From NCBI GenBank assembly GCA_030044455.1, contig JASHVU010000493.1, positions 1 to 6,966 of the forward strand: a stretch of 6,966 nt of DNA, given 5' to 3'. This document shows, one piece after another, positions 1-4,928 of this stretch. The notes beneath the pieces are model-generated. The model saw only the letters and a program-made list of their open reading frames with translations. It was not told the DNA's origin and did not search any database. How positions within the stretch are numbered: the stretch's first letter is position 1; every line of letters begins with the position of its first letter. The translations under genes were made by a program, and so were the position numbers. This DNA is from Acidobacteriaceae bacterium (GTDB lineage: Bacteria; Acidobacteriota; Terriglobia; Terriglobales; Acidobacteriaceae).

Positions 1-764
1 ATTACTTCATCGGCGATCATCAGGACGCCGTGGCGCGTGCAGATTTCGCGCAGGCGAGGGAAGTACTCAGGAGGGGGAACGAGCACGCCGTTGGTGCCCA
101 CTACCGGTTCGAGGATGATGGCAGCAACGTCGCTTTCGTTGCGAATCATGTGCTCGATGTAGTCGGCGCAAGCGATGTTGCAGCCGGGATAGGTGTGCTT
201 GATGGGGCAGTCGTAGCAATTGGTCTCAGGCGCGAAGACTACGCCACCGCCTTTGCCGCCGGGTTCCATGGCCCAGCGTCGTGGGTCGCCGGTGGCTGCA
301 ATGGAGCCCATTGTTGATCCGTGATAAGAGCGATAGCGCGAGATGATTTTGGTTTTGCCGGTGTACATGCGCGCAATTTTGAATGCGGCCTCGTTGGCTT
401 CAGTGCCGCTGGTGGCAAAAAAGAATTTTTCTATTCCCTTTGGAAGAACTTCGAGGAGTTTCGAGCTTAGTCGCGCGCGGGCCGAAGTGGCATAGCCGGG
501 CCCAACATAGCACAACTCGCGGGCCTGTTCGGCGATGGCGTCGACGACACGCGGGTTCTTGTGGCCGAGATTGACGCACATGAGCTGGGAGCTGAAGTCG
601 AGGTATCGCTTGCCCGAGCCATCGGTAAACCAACATCCCTCGGCATCGGCGATGTGCAGCGGCTTCCAGGTTTTCTGGAAGCGCCAGGTGCCGTAGTTTG
701 TCTCGCGGGTGATGGCGGAGATTTGTTCAGAAGTCAAAGTGCCAGTGAGAGAAGTGTCGCTCAT
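1..764 (-). CDS. Class III PLP-dependent aminotransferase, C-terminus cut by window edge
   Basis: Fold-type I (class III, omega-type) aminotransferase, cytosolic, expected to move an amino group from an amine or omega-amino acid to a 2-oxo acid. The frame is open from an ATG at 764 to the left edge, giving 254 codons; family members are about 430-460 residues, so the end with the PLP-binding lysine is missing. Visible landmarks are the PLP phosphate-binding SGTEA around residues 119-123, the cofactor-stacking YHG at 147-149, a cysteine-rich CYDCP...CNIAC stretch at 183-199 found in several class III subfamilies, and IADEV at 250-254, whose Asp252 should contact the pyridine nitrogen. The start is supported by GGAGG five bases upstream. 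It lies 30 bases downstream of malate synthase on the same strand, so co-transcription is likely. Substrate cannot be fixed: taurine-, beta-alanine- or alanine-glyoxylate-type activities are all possible. Family assignment is firm; substrate is unknown. Confidence 0.93.
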   Translation of the reverse strand, partial: MSDTSLTGTLTSEQISAITRETNYGTWRFQKTWKPLHIADAEGCWFTDGSGKRYLDFSSQLMCVNLGHKNPRVVDAIAEQARELCYVGPGYATSARARLSSKLLEVLPKGIEKFFFATSGTEANEAAFKIARMYTGKTKIISRYRSYHGSTMGSIAATGDPRRWAMEPGGKGGGVVFAPETNCYDCPIKHTYPGCNIACADYIEHMIRNESDVAAIILEPVVGTNGVLVPPPEYFPRLREICTRHGVLMIADEV

Positions 765-769
765 CGCGG

Positions 770-774
770 CCTCC
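770..774 (-). promoter_or_regulatory. Ribosome binding site of the aminotransferase
   Basis: GGAGG on the minus strand, five bases before the ATG at 764. It fixes the aminotransferase start, because the ATG further upstream (786) is in another frame. It sits inside the short spacer after the malate synthase stop, as expected for the second gene of an operon. Confidence 0.7.
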
Positions 775-794
775 ATAGGCATTCATCGTACCAG

Positions 795-2411
795 TTAAGT
801 CGCTGCGAAGGTTTCTTCTTTGAGCACTCGCTCGTAGGCGGGCACGGTGAGGAACTCGACGAAATGAGGAGCCCGGATCAACTCGCGCATCAGGCCTGCG
901 GCCTTCTGGTAAGCGGCGAATCTCAGGGAATCGACCAAGGATTGCTGCCGAGCCAGCTCGGCGTCGATGAGACTTTCGACGAGCGCAACGTCGATGACCC
1001 GGCCATCGTTGAGCTTCGCCCCGTGATGCACCCACTGCCATAGCTGCGCGCGGCTGATTTCGGCGGTGGCGGCGTCTTCCATGAGATTGAAGAGCGGTAC
1101 GCAGCCGATGCCGCGCAGCCATGCCTCAACATAGCCCAAGCCGACGGCGACGTTCTGCTTCAGGCCTCCTTCAGTGATTTGGCCGTCAGGCACCTGGAGC
1201 AGATCGGCGGCGGTTGGATGATAGTCGGGCAATTGCTTTGAGATCTGATTGGGCGCGGGCATGAGGCGGTTGAAGATTTCTAGCGCGACGGGAACGAGAC
1301 CGGGATGCGCGACCCACGTGCCGTCGTGGCCGTCGCCGGCTTCGCGCTCTTTGTCCGCCTGCACTTGCGTGATGGCTTTTTCGTTCGCCGCGGGATCGGA
1401 TTTGACCGGAATGTATGCCGACATTCCGCCCATGGCGTGCACATTGCGGCGGTGACAGGTTTTAATGGCCAGCCGGGAGTAGCTGCGCATGAAGTGGGTG
1501 GCCATGGTGACCTGTGCGCGATCGGGGAGAACGGCCTTGGGGTCGGCCGAGAATTTCTTGATGTAGCTGAAGATGTAATCCCAACGGCCGCAATTGAGGC
1601 CTGCGGAGTGCTCGCGAAGTTCGTAGAGAATCTCGTCCATCTCGAAGGTTGCGAGGATGGTTTCGATGAGCACGGTAGCGCGAATGGAGCCACGTGGAAT
1701 TTCGAGGGCCTCTTGTGCGCGAATGAAGATGTCATTCCAGAGGCGGGCCTCGAGATGGCTTTCCAACTTTGGCAGGTAGAAGTAGGGGCCGCTGCCGCGG
1801 TTGAGCAGCTCGCGCGCGTTGTGAAAGAAATAAAGGCCGAAGTCGAAGATGGAGCCGGAGATGGGCTCACCATCGACGAGCACGTGGCGTTCTTCAAGAT
1901 GCCAGCCTCGCGGGCGAATAAAAAGTACAGCCGGTTGGTCGACGAGTTTATAGTGCTTACCGGTGGAAGGATCAGTGTAAGTGATTTCACGGCGGATTGC
2001 GTTATGCAGATTGATGTGTCCATCGAGGAGATTGGTCCATAGAGGAGTGCTTGAGTCTTCGAAGTCGGCCATGAAGACTTTGGCGCCCGAGTTGAGGGCG
2101 TTGATGATCATTTTGCGATCGACCGGTCCGGTGATTTCAACGCGGCGATTGAGGATGTCACCGGGGATTGGTGCGCCGGTCCACTCGGACTCGCGAATAG
2201 GGCGAGTGTCGGGCAGGAAGTCGGGCCGCTCGCCTGCATCAAGTCGCTGCTGCCGGTCATGACGCGCTACGAGCAACTGTTTGCGGCGCGCGTTGAATGT
2301 GCGATGCAGATCGGCGAGGAAGCCAACGGCCGCGGGGGCGAGGATTCCGGCGTAGCCCTCCGTGACGGGCGCCAGAATCTCGACTCCTGGCTGGCTGATG
2401 GATACGGGCAT
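795..2411 (-). CDS. aceB: Malate synthase A
   Basis: Condenses glyoxylate with acetyl-CoA to give (S)-malate and CoA in the cytosol; the second enzyme of the glyoxylate shunt and the exit route for glyoxylate from other pathways. The 538-residue product fits the short A isoform (E. coli AceB is 533 residues), not the roughly 720-residue G isoform. Numbered from the ATG at 2411, it has RPRGWHL with Arg168, IET with Glu250, the family signature GLNCGRWDYIFS at about 271-282 with Asp278 as magnesium ligand, and the catalytic base Asp446 in NLMEDAATAEISR. All expected active-site residues are therefore present. An in-frame TTG at 2426 would add five residues, but ATG 2411 has GAGAGG seven bases upstream and is preferred. 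Stop is TAA at 797-795, followed 30 bases later by the aminotransferase start. Probably first gene of that operon, transcribed away from a divergent ROK regulator. No isocitrate lyase is visible. Confidence 0.97.
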   Translation of the reverse strand: MPVSISQPGVEILAPVTEGYAGILAPAAVGFLADLHRTFNARRKQLLVARHDRQQRLDAGERPDFLPDTRPIRESEWTGAPIPGDILNRRVEITGPVDRKMIINALNSGAKVFMADFEDSSTPLWTNLLDGHINLHNAIRREITYTDPSTGKHYKLVDQPAVLFIRPRGWHLEERHVLVDGEPISGSIFDFGLYFFHNARELLNRGSGPYFYLPKLESHLEARLWNDIFIRAQEALEIPRGSIRATVLIETILATFEMDEILYELREHSAGLNCGRWDYIFSYIKKFSADPKAVLPDRAQVTMATHFMRSYSRLAIKTCHRRNVHAMGGMSAYIPVKSDPAANEKAITQVQADKEREAGDGHDGTWVAHPGLVPVALEIFNRLMPAPNQISKQLPDYHPTAADLLQVPDGQITEGGLKQNVAVGLGYVEAWLRGIGCVPLFNLMEDAATAEISRAQLWQWVHHGAKLNDGRVIDVALVESLIDAELARQQSLVDSLRFAAYQKAAGLMRELIRAPHFVEFLTVPAYERVLKEETFAAT

Positions 2412-2418
2412 GGTGCGG

Positions 2419-2424
2419 CCTCTC
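2419..2424 (-). promoter_or_regulatory. Ribosome binding site deciding the malate synthase start
   Basis: GAGAGG on the minus strand ends seven bases before ATG 2411. It overlaps the in-frame TTG at 2426-2424, which makes that longer start unlikely. Confidence 0.6.
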
Positions 2425-2575
2425 AAGGCGAAGAGAACAAGGTACAGAATAACTGCCGGGGCGGAGTGTGACTACACGATATGGAACGGGAAGGAGATGA
2501 GTTGAGCCGACAGTGGCCCGAGCCCTAGCAAAGACAGGGACGCTTGGCTGGATGTTATAGTTTGTGTGGCCTGAG

Positions 2576-2614
2576 CTGCAATTCTCGCAGAGTGCGCAAT
2601 AAGGGAGAATGCAG
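2576..2614. repeat. Imperfect inverted repeat in the ROK gene leader, possible operator
   Basis: The left arm CTGCAATTCTC (2576-2586) pairs with the right arm GAGAATGCAG (2605-2614), with one bulged A and 18 bases between the arms. ATTCTC/GAGAAT is the perfect core. The right arm touches the AGGAG ribosome binding site at 2613-2617. It lies downstream of the candidate -10 at 2556-2561. It could be an operator for autoregulation or an RNA hairpin affecting translation; chance is not excluded for arms this short. Confidence 0.35.
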
Positions 2615-2617
2615 GAG
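2613..2617 (+). promoter_or_regulatory. Ribosome binding site of the ROK regulator
   Basis: AGGAG eight bases before ATG 2626. It supports this start over the internal Met codons at 2680 and 2701, although 2680 also has an AGGAG 12 bases upstream. Confidence 0.55.
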
Positions 2618-2625
2618 CTGGGGAA

Positions 2626-3909
2626 ATGTCGGAGGGTCGGAAGGCCCTCAGTGCAGCCGGTCAGGAGACCGGCGGTACAATGATCAGATTTTGTGAGCGC
2701 ATGACGGGAATACGACATGTCGATTTGACTGACACCGAAGTTGCCTCGAGCGAGACCGCGCGCCGAATCAATCGCGACATCATTCTTGAGCTGATACGCG
2801 AGAACCAGCCGACTTCGCGGATCGAGCTGTCACGATCATCCGGGCTGCAGAAGAGCACGGTCTCGCAGATCGTGGAGCAGTTGATCAGCGAAAACTGGGT
2901 GGTTGAGAGGGCGGTTGGCACCACGCCGCGGGGACGGCGCCCGACCTTGCTGGGGCTGAATGAACATGTGGTCGCGATTGCGGTCGATATTCATCCCCGG
3001 CTGGCGATTGTGGCGGTTGTGGATTTGAACGGGCGGCTGCTTTCGCAATGCCAGGTGCCGGTGACGTCGAATCCTGCGTCATCGACCAGGCTGATTGTGG
3101 ATTGCATCCGGCGGTTCAAGGCGTCCTTTACCGATCGCGCGATTGAGGGCATCGGCGTGAGCTTGCCTGGTAGAGTCGATCCGGCGACGCAGCGGCTGAC
3201 ATTTGCACCCAATCTGCGCTGGCCCGAGTTTGACATAAAGGGTGCGCTCGAAGCGGAGTTTGGGCTTCAGGTGAATATGGAGAATGCGGCCACAGCGTGC
3301 TTGCTGGCAGAGCTCACGTTTGGCCGCATGGATGGCATTCGCGACATCGTGCTTGTAACCATCTCAGAGGGGATCGGCGCGGGAGTCTTTGCGGATGGAA
3401 GAATCATCTCCGGGACGCATGGGATGGCGGGCGAATTCGGTCACATTCCGCTCGATGCGGATGGGCCGCGCTGCGGGTGCGGCCGCAAGAGTTGCTGGGA
3501 GACGTATGCATCGTGCCGCGCTGCGGTACGTTATTACCGCAAACTGCGCACGGGAAACAAGGAAGTGAAATTCCATGAGTTATTGAACCTGGCCGAAGAG
3601 GGGTCGAAGGACGCGCAGGAGGCGCTGGAGCAGCAGGCCGTGTATATTGCGCGTGGACTGCGGATCATCATTGCGAGCCTCTCGCCGGCCATGATTCTGA
3701 TTGCGGGTGAGATCACTTCGGCGTGGCATCGATTCGAGCGGATCATCGAGAGGGAAGTAAAGTCGTTTGTGCTGGCAGGAACGCCGCCGCGAATCGTCCC
3801 AACCCACGAAGGGGATATCGCGCGGCTGAGGGGCGCGGCGGCATTGGTGTTTCAGCGCCAGATTGCGCGTCCGCAGAGCACAACCACGGCAGGGTCACGG
3901 CAAGGTTGA
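2626..3909 (+). CDS. ROK-family transcriptional regulator (NagC/Mlc/XylR type)
   Basis: A 427-residue cytosolic DNA-binding repressor or activator built like NagC, Mlc and XylR. Residues about 45-95 form a winged helix-turn-helix (RIELSRSSGLQKSTVSQIVE region), followed by the wing/linker RGRRPT at 102-107. Residues about 115-410 form the ROK sugar-kinase-like domain, with the ROK signature at about 246-273, AGEFGH at 268-273 and zinc motif CGCGRKSC at 283-290 (likely ligands His273, Cys283, Cys285, Cys290). The ATP-binding DxGGT of ROK kinases is replaced by VDIHPR at 120-125, and the usual ND of the catalytic site is ENAA at 219-222, so Asp is lost and kinase activity is not expected. ATG 2626 has AGGAG eight bases upstream; Met19 (2680) and Met26 (2701) are alternatives, and the recognisable part begins near residue 30. 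Divergent to malate synthase, its probable target. The ligand, perhaps a sugar, is unknown. Confidence 0.93.
   Translation: MSEGRKALSAAGQETGGTMIRFCERMTGIRHVDLTDTEVASSETARRINRDIILELIRENQPTSRIELSRSSGLQKSTVSQIVEQLISENWVVERAVGTTPRGRRPTLLGLNEHVVAIAVDIHPRLAIVAVVDLNGRLLSQCQVPVTSNPASSTRLIVDCIRRFKASFTDRAIEGIGVSLPGRVDPATQRLTFAPNLRWPEFDIKGALEAEFGLQVNMENAATACLLAELTFGRMDGIRDIVLVTISEGIGAGVFADGRIISGTHGMAGEFGHIPLDADGPRCGCGRKSCWETYASCRAAVRYYRKLRTGNKEVKFHELLNLAEEGSKDAQEALEQQAVYIARGLRIIIASLSPAMILIAGEITSAWHRFERIIEREVKSFVLAGTPPRIVPTHEGDIARLRGAAALVFQRQIARPQSTTTAGSRQG
3895..3909. other. Tail-to-tail overlap of two convergent genes
   Basis: The last codons and stop of the ROK gene (TGA 3907-3909) overlap the last codons and stop of the Sco gene (TGA on the minus strand, 3897-3895). 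No hairpin followed by a T-run is visible in either direction nearby, so any transcription ending here must lie inside the opposing coding region or be Rho-dependent. Confidence 0.8.
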
Positions 3910-4803
3910 ACTGGCTGATGTCGATGCGTCGGACACCGGCCGGCGCATGACGGTTGCGACCAGGTCGCCGAGTTGTTGGGCCGTGAACTGGTTGCCTTCA
4001 ATATTTGCCGCCAGCTTGCCCTCGCGATCGATCACCACGGTGTGAAATGTGTGGGTTAGGAAGCCCTCATCGTTCCAGAAACCCATGCCGAACAACTCCG
4101 CAACATTATGCACATCGTCGAGATTGCCGGTTAAGAACCGCCATGCTTTGGGATCGGCCTTCCAGGTGTCGGCAAATTTCGCCAGCGCCTTTCCCTGATC
4201 CTTGTCAGGATCGATGACGATGGTCATCAGGATCAGGTCGGTGCCCGCCTGAGCGCGAAATCGTCTTTCGAGGATGGAGAGATTGTTTGACAGGCGGAAG
4301 CAGTAATTCGGATTGGGGCAGCGCGAATAGGCAAAGGTGAGCGCTACCACTTTGCCTTTGAATTGCGAAAGGTGAGTTGGCTCGTTGGCCTGATCGGTGA
4401 GCGTGAAATCCGGAACAGGCCGGCCGACCTGAACGATCTTTGCAGCAGCGGTGGGATCCATCACCTGGTGCAGGAAAGTCAGGCGTCCGGCTTCAGTGGG
4501 TTCGGCCTCGTGATTTGAAACTTCGACGACCTTGAGGTGATCGGCATAGGACTCGTTCTTTGTTTCAACCATGTCGAAGCGCACGGTGGCGCCGGGCACG
4601 AGGGATTTGAAATTCACCTGGCCGCGAACGGTAAAGGGCATCACCATCGCGTCCATGTATCCGGGGATGGCATTGCAGGATACGACAATCGACTGGTCGG
4701 CTGGATTGACTTGGATCACGATGCCCTGGACAGAGTGCTGGTTGGCGGCCCACAGTTGCAGAGCCACAAGCAAAACCGCACTTGCCAGGAGCATGCGTCT
4801 CAT
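3895..4803 (-). CDS. CusF-like plus Sco1/SenC copper protein, exported
   Basis: A 302-residue exported protein with two copper-related domains. Residues 1-20 are a Sec-type signal peptide or membrane anchor (MRRM followed by a hydrophobic run), with no lipobox Cys. Residues about 24-95 resemble the CusF_Ec copper-binding domain: IPGYMDAMVMPFTV at 46-59 keeps the two Met ligands (Met53, Met55), while Cys43 stands where the usual His is expected. Residues about 125-288 are a thioredoxin-fold Sco1/SenC domain, with VPDFTLTDQ at 130-138, the redox/copper motif CPNPNYC (Cys162, Cys168) and the expected third ligand His251 in LTHTFHTVVID. The cysteines are spaced CX5C rather than the classic CX3C. 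Sco proteins deliver copper to the CuA site of cytochrome oxidase or act as periplasmic thiol-disulfide proteins. AGGGAGG lies ten bases before the ATG. Its 3' end overlaps the convergent ROK gene by 15 bases. It follows the ASPIC gene on the same strand. Confidence 0.93.
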   Translation of the reverse strand: MRRMLLASAVLLVALQLWAANQHSVQGIVIQVNPADQSIVVSCNAIPGYMDAMVMPFTVRGQVNFKSLVPGATVRFDMVETKNESYADHLKVVEVSNHEAEPTEAGRLTFLHQVMDPTAAAKIVQVGRPVPDFTLTDQANEPTHLSQFKGKVVALTFAYSRCPNPNYCFRLSNNLSILERRFRAQAGTDLILMTIVIDPDKDQGKALAKFADTWKADPKAWRFLTGNLDDVHNVAELFGMGFWNDEGFLTHTFHTVVIDREGKLAANIEGNQFTAQQLGDLVATVMRRPVSDASTSASSTLP

Positions 4804-4813
4804 ACCAGTGATA

Positions 4814-4820
4814 CCTCCCT
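4814..4820 (-). promoter_or_regulatory. Ribosome binding site of the CusF-Sco gene
   Basis: AGGGAGG on the minus strand, ten bases before ATG 4803. The second in-frame ATG, at 4794, is further away. The site lies within the repeat array, so a protein bound to the repeats would be close to it. Confidence 0.6.
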
Positions 4821-4830
4821 GATACGTGCC

Positions 4831-4836
4831 GTTATA
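4831..4836 (-). promoter_or_regulatory. Candidate -10 element of the Sco gene inside the repeat array
   Basis: TATAAC on the minus strand, one base from the TATAAT consensus and about 27 bases before the ATG. The -35 region at 17 bases spacing (TGTCCA) is poor. If real, the repeats flank and overlap this -10, which is typical of operator placement. Confidence 0.25.
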
Positions 4837-4911
4837 CGTGTCTGATACGTGCCTGGACAGATCAGCGTGCTGCGACCGGTTGGGTCGATGGTCAGGGGGC
4901 GCGGCGAGAAC

Positions 4912-4920
4912 ATTGTATCA
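4912..4920 (-). promoter_or_regulatory. Candidate extended -10 promoter for the Sco gene
   Basis: TGATACAAT on the minus strand is a TGnTACAAT extended -10, nine bases past the ASPIC gene stop codon. A weak TTCAAA lies 18 bases further upstream, within the end of that gene. It would give the Sco mRNA a leader of roughly 100 bases containing the repeat array. Alternatively the Sco gene is only read through from the upstream gene. Confidence 0.3.
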
Positions 4921-4928
4921 AGCAAGCG

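Larger units (their letters stand above)
2412..2625. promoter_or_regulatory. Divergent intergenic control region between malate synthase and ROK regulator
   Basis: This 214-base non-coding stretch must carry the promoters for both directions. Toward the regulator, TATAGT at 2556-2561 is preceded by TG at 2553-2554, which makes an extended -10; the best -35 match is only AAGACA at 2531-2536 with a long 19-base spacer. On the opposite strand TATAAC (bases 2559-2554) overlaps the same AT-rich core with a poor -35, and TATTCT (2451-2446) with TAGTCA (2474-2469) at 17 bases spacing is an alternative closer to malate synthase. None is a strong sigma-70 match. The divergent layout suggests the ROK protein acts here, but no operator is proven. 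I see no convincing small gene in this stretch. Confidence 0.45.
4809..4853. repeat. Four phased TGATAC-type direct repeats upstream of the Sco gene
   Basis: On the plus strand, units start at 4809 (TGATACC), 4820 (TGATACGTGCC), 4832 (TTATACGTGT) and 4843 (TGATACGTGCC), that is 11, 12 and 11 bases apart, about one helical turn. The second and fourth share an identical 12-mer, CTGATACGTGCC, at 4819-4830 and 4842-4853. The core ATACGTG occurs three times. The array ends six bases before the Sco start and its first two units overlap or abut the ribosome binding site. The spacing suits a regulator bound to one face of the helix, or a small tandem duplication. No known regulator motif was recognised. 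Confidence 0.7.

Noticed and set aside
561..1043. Plus-strand open frame across the aminotransferase-malate synthase junction
   Set aside because: It is antisense to both genes and to their spacer, with no family resemblance.
1280..2023. Minus-strand open frame in another phase within malate synthase
   Set aside because: It is Ser/Pro/Ala-rich low-complexity translation overlapping a certain gene on the same strand.
1305..2042. Long plus-strand open frame opposite malate synthase
   Set aside because: It is antisense to a gene with all active-site motifs intact, its translation resembles no family, and it has no convincing ribosome site. High-GC codon use on the other strand explains the open frame.
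2412..2426. TTG start at 2426 for malate synthase
   Set aside because: The ATG at 2411 has GAGAGG at a normal distance, and that site overlaps the TTG. The five extra residues add nothing conserved.
2257..2718. Minus-strand open frame spanning the divergent region and the starts of both genes
   Set aside because: It overlaps the N-terminal codons of malate synthase in another frame and the ROK start, and its translation has no recognisable motif.
3911..3946. Possible hairpin near the gene junction (TGTC...GACA and a GCCGGC palindrome)
   Set aside because: The stem is only four paired bases before mismatch, no T-run follows, and it lies inside the Sco coding region, so it is not called a terminator.
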